Position numbers and translations under genes: made by a program
Shown: positions 31,259 to 37,335 of the stretch, piece after piece
How positions within the stretch are numbered: the first letter of the stretch is position 1
Layout: each line of letters opens with the position of its first letter
The notes under the pieces: model-generated
Databases searched by the model: none
Told to the model about the DNA's origin: nothing
Seen by the model: only the letters and a program-made list of their open reading frames with translations
Origin: Lachnospiraceae bacterium
GTDB taxonomy: Bacteria; Bacillota; Clostridia; Lachnospirales; Lachnospiraceae
Reading direction: 5' to 3'
Assembly: GCA_029068555.1 (NCBI GenBank)
Contig: JAIECJ010000126.1
Span: 1 to 58,811, forward strand
DNA: 58,811 nt

Positions 31259-31453
31259 ATGGCATATTCAGAAGCACAGAAAAAGGCAAGCCGAAAATAC
31301 AATGAGAATAACTATAAGCGGATAAATATGTATCTTCTGCCAAAGGACAAGGAGCGGTGGGATGCAGAAGCAAAAGCACAGGGTATAAGCCTAAGCGAAT
31401 TTATCAAGCGGTGCGTGAATGAAAGAATCTCCCACGACAATGGGCGGCAGTGA
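31259..31453 (+). CDS. Ribbon-helix-helix regulator of the divergent unit
   Basis: A 64-residue Arc/MetJ-type protein: basic N-terminus, strand RINMYLLPKD, helices DKERWDAEAKAQG and LSEFIKRCVNERI. RBS AAAGGAG. It probably binds the two ATACT...AGTAT palindromes just upstream, silencing itself and the leftward operon (inference from position). Confidence 0.8.
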   Translation: MAYSEAQKKASRKYNENNYKRINMYLLPKDKERWDAEAKAQGISLSEFIKRCVNERISHDNGRQ

Positions 31454-31483
31454 TGCCGCTCTTTTTCTGTCAAAAGCAACTAT

Positions 31484-31758
31484 GGTAGCTAGTTAGTAGC
31501 CTAGTTGGTAGTCAGATGGTAGCCGTTGAAAGCATTGATTTTAAAGGGTTTGTAACCAAAGCTACCAAAACTACCGTTTTTTTTAACAATCTCTATTATA
31601 TATTATAATATATATTATATATATCCTTTTTTCTTTTTATTATACTTATTTTACTTTTTGGTAGTTTTAGTAGCTTTAGTAGTATATAGGGTAGCATAGT
31701 AGCAAAATCAAGGGTTTGCGGATTTCATAAAAATGCTACCAAGACTACTAATGCTACT
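31484..31758. repeat. GGTAGC/GCTACC iteron cluster II, origin-like
   Basis: GGTAGC at 31484, 31518 and 31690; GGTAGT at 31507 and 31660; AGTAGC at 31495, 31669 and 31698; GCTACC at 31561 and 31735; ACTACC at 31570; GCTACT at 31753. They flank a long AT-only stretch (about 31585-31622). Block 31518-31575 matches cluster I (TTGATTTTAAAGGG then ACCAAAGCTACCAAA), and an inverted partial copy (CAAAATCAAGGG) lies at 31703-31714. No gene lies in this region. Confidence 0.55.
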
Positions 31759-31793
31759 AACTCATTATTCCTCTCTCTTTTTGCGCTTAACTT

Positions 31794-31826
31794 TGGTACA
31801 ACTGATTAAAAAAGCTGTGGTATGAT
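31794..31826 (+). promoter_or_regulatory. TGGTACAA-N19-TATGAT promoter, site D
   Basis: TGGTACAA (31794-31801), 19 bp, TATGAT (31821-31826). It should start the RNA that carries the leader, the tRNA-like elements and the radical SAM gene. Confidence 0.65.
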
Positions 31827-31832
31827 GTAATT

Positions 31833-32150
31833 GTCCGGCAGATGGAAACCGGATATTGATCAGATTGCCGCTTCAAGCGGAGGGAACGCACGCCGAGTGA
31901 CGGTTGGGTGCATGATTGTGAGTTAGGGTGCCAGTTGGGTTTTAGCAATCAAAAATTATAAGGAGGATGCGGCCATGAAGAAGCGATGTTGCAGTTATGC
32001 GAATATGAAAAAATTTGAAATCATGTGATCGGCAGCGGCCAGCGGCGAAGTAATCGCCAAACGTGGCGTTTTTCGCAACGATTCGCGGCTTTAAGAACAC
32101 GTTAAACTATGTAAGCCCGCACTGCACAGTCCTTGCAGACAGAAAATGGA
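31833..32150 (+). ncRNA. Structured leader RNA, possible attenuator
   Basis: Just behind promoter D the sequence is rich in hairpins, for example CCGCT/AGCGG (31872-31884) and a GCAC...GGTGC hairpin at 31889-31914. It holds a 17-codon leader frame (31975-32028), then GGCGA/TCGCC (32044-32058), competing with CGCCA-AACG-TGGCG plus five T (32055-32073). The last is terminator-like. The whole may be part of a large non-coding RNA continuing into the tRNA-like elements. Confidence 0.45.
31975..32028 (+). CDS. 17-residue leader peptide
   Basis: ATG 31975 has an excellent ribosome site (AAGGAGG). The peptide MKKRCCSYANMKKFEIM contains adjacent Cys codons and ends 15 bp before the competing hairpins, as in attenuation leaders. 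It might instead be a small bioactive or modified peptide. Confidence 0.4.
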   Translation: MKKRCCSYANMKKFEIM

Positions 32151-32153
32151 CGG

Positions 32154-32267
32154 TGGATAGTAGCTTAATGGTAGAGCCGGAGTAGGAGGCTAACCGAAAC
32201 GAAAAGGAGTGCAAATCTCCGTGGCTATAGTGTGCCTAATATGCAGGTTCGATTCCTGCCTATCCAT
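32154..32267 (+). other. tRNA-like element 1 with enlarged anticodon region
   Basis: Acceptor stem TGGATAG/CTATCCA, D-arm GCTT-AATGGTA-GAGC and a perfect T-arm GCAGG-TTCGATT-CCTGC are all present. Between D- and T-arms there are 65 bases rather than about 25: a stem CGGAG/CTCCG closes a 34-base loop instead of seven, followed by a long variable region with GGC/GCC pairing. No normal anticodon can be assigned. A degenerate tRNA, a tRNA mimic or an interrupted tRNA are the options. Confidence 0.5.
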
Positions 32268-32314
32268 TAACATGTAGCTGACGCATGTATAAATTAAAGA
32301 TTAGAATGGATGGC

Positions 32315-32403
32315 GGCAAAGTCGATAGGTTCGGTTCGATTCCGATGAACTTTGGATAGACTATTTTTTGGAGAGTTAGAGGGTTCGATTCCCTTCTTTG
32401 CCA
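32315..32403 (+). other. tRNA-like element 2 with duplicated T-arm
   Basis: Acceptor GGCAAAG/CTTTGCC plus A and a T-arm GAGGG-TTCGATT-CCCTT form a normal 3' half. The 5' half contains a second T-arm-like hairpin (TCGG-TTCGATT-CCGA, 32331-32345) and an alternative acceptor pairing CAAAGT/ACTTTG. No D-arm or anticodon arm is recognised. Confidence 0.45.
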
Positions 32404-32404
32404 T

Positions 32405-32530
32405 GTTGCGTAGTCGCTCTACGCTAGACAGGAGCAAGCGGTCACTGCCCTGTCGAAAACAAAATAACTCTGATATGCAAAAACATATAAAACTATGTGC
32501 AGAACATATCAGAAACCGCAATATCAGGGA
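32405..32530 (+). other. Hairpins and CTCTGATA...GAAACCGCAA RNA motif, copy 1
   Basis: Hairpins GCGTAG/CTACGC and GACAGG/CCTGTC are followed by CTCTGATATG, which pairs with CATATCAG and leads into GAAACCGCAA, ending at the ribosome site of the radical SAM gene. The same design recurs twice after the peptide gene. Confidence 0.45.
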
Positions 32531-32541
32531 GGGGATTGGAA

Positions 32542-33399
32542 ATGAGAAAATTAAAATGTAATTGCTGTGATGGCATTTATAATTCGTTTGATGTGCATTT
32601 TACAAGTGCTTGTGACAATAAATGTGCTCATTGCGTAGACCAATGTTATGAGGGATTACACATCAATAAGCCGGATATTGAAAAGATTGCCAATGCCATT
32701 ATTTTAAACAGTGATGGATTGGACGATGTTCTTTTCTTAGGCGGTGAGCCTTGCTTGTATTTAGAAGAACTTATACAGTGCATTGAACTATTGAGAGAAA
32801 AAACAGTCCTTAAATTATATGTCACAACTTCTGTGCCTAAGATTTGTTATAACAAGAGAGATAGATTTGAATATCTTATCTCAATATTAGATGGGATTAA
32901 TATATCGGCACAACACTATAAAGAAGATGTGGCAGACGAAATAAGAAAAACCAAGTCACAGTACGACAGGCAGAAGTTTTATAACTCACTCCCACACAAA
33001 GAAAAAATAAGGATAAATCTAAATATCGTTAAACCATATCTGCACACAAAAGAGGATTTGACAGAGTGCTTAAAGCATTATGACAGAATGGGTTTTAATT
33101 CAATAAAATTGTCTGAAATACAGCATGGGAAAGAGCATTTTGTATCTTTTGAGAAAACATTTGGCATTAAATTGGGAAGTCCATATGCTACTGGCTGTCA
33201 GACCTATCTTGATATGGACAGAATTATAAAAGGTTTTAAAACGCCTGTGCTTCTGAAAAGGTCATGCTTTATGTGCGAGGAAACCCTAAGGGCAAGCATT
33301 GATGATGGGATAAAGGTTTTTAGAACTTTATTCAGAAAACCAACAAATAAATATGGGGTTGTCTATGAGAACGGAGAACTCAAGAAAGGATGGGTTTAA
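32542..33399 (+). CDS. Radical SAM enzyme, candidate peptide- or RNA-modifying
   Basis: A 285-residue protein. Cys24, Cys28 and Cys31 form the CxxxCxxC iron-sulfur motif (CDNKCAHC) and GGEP at 67-70 is the SAM-binding motif. Further Cys (CNCC at 6-9, CFMCEETL near the C-terminus) may hold an auxiliary cluster, as in SPASM/Twitch enzymes that modify peptides. It ends two bases before the ATG of a 30-residue peptide gene and follows tRNA-like RNAs. QueE, MiaB or NrdG identity is not supported by motifs. ATG 32542 is chosen for GGGAGGGG. Confidence 0.8.
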   Translation: MRKLKCNCCDGIYNSFDVHFTSACDNKCAHCVDQCYEGLHINKPDIEKIANAIILNSDGLDDVLFLGGEPCLYLEELIQCIELLREKTVLKLYVTTSVPKICYNKRDRFEYLISILDGINISAQHYKEDVADEIRKTKSQYDRQKFYNSLPHKEKIRINLNIVKPYLHTKEDLTECLKHYDRMGFNSIKLSEIQHGKEHFVSFEKTFGIKLGSPYATGCQTYLDMDRIIKGFKTPVLLKRSCFMCEETLRASIDDGIKVFRTLFRKPTNKYGVVYENGELKKGWV

Positions 33400-33401
33400 T
33401 T

Positions 33402-33494
33402 ATGTATACGAAGATTTTAAGAAAAATAGTAAAAATGATGAGAACAATGGCAGGTCATTGTGATGGCGGCGGTTCAACTGGACATTGTTATTAA
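33402..33494 (+). CDS. 30-residue precursor-like peptide
   Basis: ATG 33402 lies two bases after the radical SAM stop, with AAAGGA in that gene's 3' end. Residues 1-16 are basic and amphipathic (MYTKILRKIVKMMRTM), like a leader; residues 17-30 (AGHCDGGGSTGHCY) contain two GHC units around a Gly-rich centre, like a core that could be cross-linked. A ribosomally made, radical-SAM-modified peptide is the best hypothesis. No protease or transporter gene is nearby. Confidence 0.6.
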   Translation: MYTKILRKIVKMMRTMAGHCDGGGSTGHCY

Positions 33495-33650
33495 ATAACT
33501 CTGATAGGGGAGTTTTCCCCTGTCGGAAACCGCAAAATAATAAAAAGGGTACCGTGTCAGACTAAGACCGTTAAAACGGGGCGGTGAGTAAGGTAATAAA
33601 GCTGGGAACGCTCTTACAATTTTATTTTGTCGGAAACCGCAAAAGGGAGG
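33495..33650 (+). other. GAAACCGCAA RNA motif, copies 2 and 3
   Basis: CTCTGATAGGGG-AGTTTT-CCCCTGTCG then GAAACCGCAAAATAA (copy 2, about 33499-33540), and GTCGGAAACCGCAAAA before the next ribosome site (copy 3, 33629-33644). The stem of copy 2 differs in sequence from copy 1 but keeps the pairing, so the structure appears conserved. Confidence 0.5.
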
Positions 33651-33658
33651 ATATGGGA

Positions 33659-33856
33659 ATGGATAATGCAGTTACAACAAATTCAACTGTAACGGGGGTT
33701 GCAAGTATTAGAATACCGAAAGAAATTGCTAAAATTACAATATGCGGAGCGTTTCAACTTACTGTAACAGATATAATGAAATGGATTCCGCCCACAGAAG
33801 AACAGCGGAAAAATCTGAAAGATATACTTTGCATTGATGTGGAGATTTTGGAATAA
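33659..33856 (+). CDS. Hypothetical protein downstream of the peptide gene
   Basis: A 65-residue protein (MDNAVTTNSTVTGVASIRIP start; KEIAKITICGAFQLTVTDIM). ATG 33659 has AGGGAGG at the right distance; the GTG frame from 33584 would translate through the RNA motif. It could belong to the radical SAM unit since no terminator separates them. Confidence 0.5.
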   Translation: MDNAVTTNSTVTGVASIRIPKEIAKITICGAFQLTVTDIMKWIPPTEEQRKNLKDILCIDVEILE

Positions 33857-33858
33857 CT

Positions 33859-33891
33859 TGGTACAACAACCTCACCAAACTGCGGTACAAT
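33859..33891 (+). promoter_or_regulatory. TGGTACAA-N19-TACAAT promoter, site E
   Basis: TGGTACAA (33859-33866), 19 bp, TACAAT (33886-33891), 25 bp before the next ATG. Confidence 0.65.
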
Positions 33892-33916
33892 ATAGGAAAT
33901 CGGGAGGGATAGGGAA

Positions 33917-34264
33917 ATGAAAACATTAAAATTTCACGGTTACAGTGATGATACTTTTGGAGAATATGGAGTAACAAATCAGGACTGCGACAACTGCTCA
34001 AATGGCAAGCCTATTCAATGCGTGGTAGACTGCGGAGAACGTGGCAGAGTTCTTGTTGTTGGGCAGTATAGCAATGTTTCTATGGGTAGCGGCTGTTGGC
34101 TTGTTGGAATGACAAAGGCGAGCGAGTGGGAGGAATTGCCGGATTGGAATTTCAGATATGAAGAATCTGATTGCGGTTATTCTCTGGCGTTGCTTATGGA
34201 TTTGCCAGAGGGAGATTTTAACCTTGAATGGTTCATTGACGGAAAAAAGGTTGAACAGCCATGA
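33917..34264 (+). CDS. Hypothetical acidic protein
   Basis: A 115-residue beta-rich acidic protein (MKTLKFHGYSDDTFGEYG start) with a Cys pair (DCDNCSNG). RBS GGGAGGGATAGG. Resembles small phage accessory proteins without known function. Confidence 0.55.
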   Translation: MKTLKFHGYSDDTFGEYGVTNQDCDNCSNGKPIQCVVDCGERGRVLVVGQYSNVSMGSGCWLVGMTKASEWEELPDWNFRYEESDCGYSLALLMDLPEGDFNLEWFIDGKKVEQP

Positions 34265-34428
34265 CACAATACCAATGGGTACTCTGCCCCATCTGCGGCG
34301 GCAAAACCCGAACGAAAATCAGACCGGACACCGAGGCGAAAAACCTCATTGTGTTCTGCCCGAAGTGCAAAAATGAATCTGTGGTGGATATTAAAGATAT
34401 GGAGAGTAGAGAGAAAAAGAATGTGTGA
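34261..34428 (+). CDS. Cysteine-rich KTR-type zinc protein
   Basis: A 55-residue protein: CPICGGKTRTKIRPDTE then FCPKCKNE, the Cys-rich KTR pattern found in many Firmicute mobile elements. Overlaps both neighbours. Confidence 0.7.
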   Translation: MTQYQWVLCPICGGKTRTKIRPDTEAKNLIVFCPKCKNESVVDIKDMESREKKNV

Positions 34429-34618
34429 ATATTGCGATAAGAAAGATTCTGAAATTATGCAAGGAAATCAGTACAATATACTTGGGAGAACCTTTTTAAC
34501 TGGCGTATATGTCGGAGAGGGTTCGAGAGATTTGATAGTTGAATTTGGAGATGAAAGGATATTTCAAGGGAAAATCAATTATTGCCCTATGTGTGGAAGA
34601 AAATTGAATACGGATTAG
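34421..34618 (+). CDS. Zinc-ribbon protein
   Basis: A 65-residue protein starting at ATG 34421 inside the previous gene: CEYCDKKD at the N-terminus and CPMCGRKL at the end, with a small beta domain between. Common phage accessory type. Confidence 0.6.
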   Translation: MCEYCDKKDSEIMQGNQYNILGRTFLTGVYVGEGSRDLIVEFGDERIFQGKINYCPMCGRKLNTD

Positions 34619-34643
34619 TTTAGTGCCAGTAACAAAGTTTCAG

Positions 34644-34685
34644 TGCCAGTAGATGCGTGAGAGCGTGTTTGCTGGCATTTTTATT
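34644..34685 (+). terminator. Intrinsic terminator
   Basis: TGCCAG (34644-34649) pairs with CTGGCA (34672-34677), followed by five T and ATTTT. The sequence TGCCAGTA also occurs just upstream at 34624. The 240 bp between here and the tRNAs hold a further hairpin (AAATGCG/CGCATTT) and tRNA-like element 3. Confidence 0.7.
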
Positions 34686-34775
34686 TTGAAATGCGTCAAA
34701 CGCAATAAAACGCATTTAAGACGCAATTATTTTGACATTATCTAATTTTTGATAAATCCCAAACCCTCCCAAGAG

Positions 34776-34829
34776 GGTACATCCATCAGTAATGGTGCTG
34801 TAAAGGCGGTTCGATTCCGCACGGGTACA
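34776..34829 (+). other. tRNA-like element 3, lacking an anticodon arm
   Basis: A T-arm GCGG-TTCGATT-CCGC and a D-arm-like CAG-TAATGGTG-CTG lie only a few bases apart, flanked by GGGTACAT copies at both ends that do not form an acceptor stem. It may be a degraded tRNA; the T-loop matches those of elements 1 and 2. Confidence 0.35.
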
Positions 34830-34926
34830 TTAGGTGAAAATCATCCCAGTTACTTTGCGGAGTGCTGACCGTGACAGGCGGTATTTCCCCTATCTTAGCG
34901 TCTGCCCTTGTGGGTGGGCGCACCCT

Positions 34927-35000
34927 CGGAATTTAGCTCAGTTGGCTAGAGCGGCGGCCTTATAAGCCGTGTGTCGGTGGTTCGAGTCCACCAATTCCGA
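34927..35000 (+). tRNA. tRNA-Ile (anticodon UAU)
   Basis: Complete cloverleaf of 74 bases without CCA: acceptor CGGAATT/AATTCCG plus A, D-arm GCTC/GAGC, anticodon arm GCGGC-CTTATAA-GCCGT, T-arm GGTGG-TTCGAGT-CCACC. Anticodon UAU would read AUA, a codon often rare in hosts and frequent in AT-rich phage genes. Confidence 0.93.
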
Positions 35001-35004
35001 TTGA

Positions 35005-35076
35005 TGGCGTATCGCCAAGTGGTTAAGGCACAGGACTTTGACTCCTGTATCGTTGGTTCAAATCCAACTACGCCAG
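35005..35076 (+). tRNA. tRNA-Gln (anticodon UUG)
   Basis: Cloverleaf of 72 bases: acceptor TGGCGTA/TACGCCA plus G, anticodon arm CAGGA-CTTTGAC-TCCTG, T-arm GTTGG-TTCAAAT-CCAAC. Four bases after tRNA-Ile, so both are on one transcript leading to the scaffold gene. Confidence 0.93.
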
Positions 35077-35156
35077 TTACCCCGGCAAAGGTTTATTTGC
35101 CTAAATCCATACCGCTGACGGGCGGTTAAAAATGACGTTAAGGAGGATAACGACAC

Positions 35157-35765
35157 ATGAAAAACATTGAACAGATTTTGAAAGATGCAGGAGTAGAGTT
35201 GACGGACGAGCAGAAAGCGGCGGTCAACAAAGGCGTGATGGAGAATTACAAGACTATCGCAGAGTTTGATAAGCAGTCAAAAAAACTTGAAGCGGCAGAA
35301 ACTGACCGGGACACTTACAAAGGACAGCTTGATACGGCAAATGAAACCCTGGAAAAGTTTAAGGACATTGACCCGGACAAGCAGGCGGCGGAGATTGAGA
35401 AGTACAAAAAAGAAGCAAGAGAAGCGAGGGAAGAATCTGACAGAAAGATTCTCCAACGTGACCAGCGTGACTATCTCAATGCAGAGTTTGACAAGTTGGG
35501 CGTTGAATCTCCCAGATTTCGTGATTCCCTCATGCGTGACATCATGGGCGAGGACGGCTTGAAGTGGAAAGACGGCGCTTTTATGGGGTTGTCTGACTAT
35601 CTGGCAAAGGAAAATGAGAAAGACCACTTCTACCAGACTGAGGCAGAAAAAGCTGAGGCAGAAGCGAAAGAAAAAGCCGCTGGCAATGCGCCGAAGTTCA
35701 CGGACAAGTCTGAATCAAAGCAGCAACCAGCAAAGGATACCAGTCCGGCTCCTGTGATTTTCTAA
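35157..35765 (+). CDS. Capsid scaffolding protein (GP20 family)
   Basis: A 202-residue protein of the phage minor structural GP20/scaffold family: MKNIEQILKDAGVELTDEQK start, a long central coiled coil (about residues 40-110), FDKLGVESPRFRDSLMRD, and a disordered C-terminus. Directs capsid assembly and is absent from mature heads (family knowledge). RBS AAGGAGG. Confidence 0.88.
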   Translation: MKNIEQILKDAGVELTDEQKAAVNKGVMENYKTIAEFDKQSKKLEAAETDRDTYKGQLDTANETLEKFKDIDPDKQAAEIEKYKKEAREAREESDRKILQRDQRDYLNAEFDKLGVESPRFRDSLMRDIMGEDGLKWKDGAFMGLSDYLAKENEKDHFYQTEAEKAEAEAKEKAAGNAPKFTDKSESKQQPAKDTSPAPVIF

Positions 35766-35842
35766 ATCGAGTACCGGCTTGCGTTTGAGTAAGTCGCTGA
35801 CCCACACACCTTTTAAAAATTATGGGTAGAAAGGATTATTTT

Positions 35843-36796
35843 ATGGCTATTGATTCATTAAATCTTACAAAACTTTCCGATTTGGCAGGAACAGAGGACG
35901 GAAAGTTAAAACTTGCAGAAGAGTACAAGGGCATTATTGAGAATGTCGGCAGACAGACTATTTCGAGCCTTTTCAAAAATCAGAGGCTTTCCGGCGACCC
36001 ACAGGCTGGAACGCTGGTTGCAAAGAGGTTTGCGTCTGCAAAATCAGAGGAATATGGAACAGCAAGGGCAGCAAGAAAAGGTAAGCCCGGCAGAGGAATG
36101 GAAGTTGCTGTTGACATTGACATTGACAAAGAAATCATGGAGGAGTACGAGGAAAAAGACATCCGTCTTGGTGGAATCCCGGGGCTGTTGTCAGAGAGAA
36201 AAACAGCTATCACCCGTGCTATGGTTCGGGAACTGGACGAGAATTTCTTCCTTGTAGCTGTCGGAAAGCGCAAAGAAAGTGACGGCACTATCGGAACGGT
36301 TGACGGCGGCACAGAGGTAACAGCGTCCGGCGATACCCTCAAAGACCGGGTAACGGCAGTAGTGATGAAGCTGCACACCACAAAGAATGAGTTTGTGGAC
36401 GGAATCGAGAAAGAGGATATCCATGTGGTTCTTTCCCCGGAAGCATATGAGGAAATGCGGGATTATATCGACACCAAAGGCAACGCCAATGTTCAGACAG
36501 ACGTTGCAGAGTTCGGGCGGTATCACGGCGCATGGATTTACTCTAATGTACACCAGCCGGAAGATGTCGAGATTATCGCCATGTGTACCGGGGCGATTGC
36601 AGAGCCGGTTATGCCGGATGAATACCAGGCAAAGCAGATTGAATTGTCAAATGCTTATGCAATCGGTATGTTCTTCCATTACGGCTGCAAGGTTGTTATG
36701 CCTGACCTGATTTTCTATAGCAAGAAAGCGTCTGGCGCAAGCGTGCAGAGTGAAGAAGGCAGCGCAAGCAAGGCAAAGAGTACTAAACTGTCATAA
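35843..36796 (+). CDS. Major capsid protein
   Basis: A 317-residue protein following the scaffold gene, with an HK97-like pattern (ETAFRD-type segments replaced by TRAMVRELDENFFLVAVG; a beta-rich axial domain around DIHVVLSPEAYEEMRDYI). Length and position agree with A118/SPP1-like capsid proteins. ATG 35843 follows AGAAAGGA; the in-frame ATG at 35822 lacks a site. Confidence 0.88.
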   Translation: MAIDSLNLTKLSDLAGTEDGKLKLAEEYKGIIENVGRQTISSLFKNQRLSGDPQAGTLVAKRFASAKSEEYGTARAARKGKPGRGMEVAVDIDIDKEIMEEYEEKDIRLGGIPGLLSERKTAITRAMVRELDENFFLVAVGKRKESDGTIGTVDGGTEVTASGDTLKDRVTAVVMKLHTTKNEFVDGIEKEDIHVVLSPEAYEEMRDYIDTKGNANVQTDVAEFGRYHGAWIYSNVHQPEDVEIIAMCTGAIAEPVMPDEYQAKQIELSNAYAIGMFFHYGCKVVMPDLIFYSKKASGASVQSEEGSASKAKSTKLS

Positions 36797-36809
36797 GGAG
36801 GATTCCGGC

Positions 36810-36968
36810 TTGGGAGAAGAAAAACTCAAAGAATTTGAAGCGGCAATGAAATCTGCTGTTGAATGGTTCCGAGCAAACTGCAATCCACATCAGCGGATAA
36901 TTATCGAAGCTGATGGAGTTGAACTTGTCAGTGGAGAAATGGCTTTCCCTGTTGAAATTGTGGATTAA
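36810..36968 (+). CDS. Hypothetical acidic 52-residue protein
   Basis: TTG start at 36810, nine bases after AAGGAGG. Acidic helix (KEFEAAMKSAVEWFRANCNP) and a short beta end. Inserted between capsid and connector genes. Confidence 0.5.
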   Translation: MGEEKLKEFEAAMKSAVEWFRANCNPHQRIIIEADGVELVSGEMAFPVEIVD

Positions 36969-37036
36969 AGTAGGATACCGGCATGGGATATGTCAAGTAT
37001 TTCATGCCGGAAATCGGATTGGAGGAAAATAAAAGC

Positions 37037-37333
37037 ATGAAGAAATTATTTATATCACAGCCAATGAGGGATAAGACAGACGAGGAAATCAAAGCCGAAA
37101 GAGCGGCGATTGTTGCAAGGGTAACAGAGCGTTTCGGCGAGGTTGAAGTAATCGACAGCTTCTTTGAAAAAGCACCACATGACGCAAGACCGTTATGGTT
37201 TCTTGGAAAGTCTTTTGAGTTGCTCTCTACTGCCGATTGTGCTTACTTTGCAGAGGGGTGGAAAGATTACAGAGGGTGCAAGATGGAGCATGAGGCGTGT
37301 GTGCAGTACGGCATTGATATTGTCGGAGAGTAG
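37037..37333 (+). CDS. DUF4406 nucleoside-deoxyribosyltransferase-like protein
   Basis: A 98-residue protein opening MKKLFISQPMRDKTDEEIKA, the DUF4406 signature, related to nucleoside 2-deoxyribosyltransferases. CAYFAEGWKDYRGCKMEHEA matches the substrate-site region. It may salvage or modify nucleotides; the reaction is inferred. RBS GGAGG. Confidence 0.8.
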   Translation: MKKLFISQPMRDKTDEEIKAERAAIVARVTERFGEVEVIDSFFEKAPHDARPLWFLGKSFELLSTADCAYFAEGWKDYRGCKMEHEACVQYGIDIVGE

Positions 37334-37335
37334 AT

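Noticed and set aside
32315-32403. tRNA-like element 2 as a functional tRNA
   Set aside because: Acceptor and T-arm fit, but there is no D-arm or anticodon arm, so no amino acid can be assigned.
32436-33540. Hammerhead ribozyme reading of CTGATA...GAAA
   Set aside because: CUGAUA and GAAA occur, but CUGANGA is not conserved and the stem is not directly flanked by the core bases.
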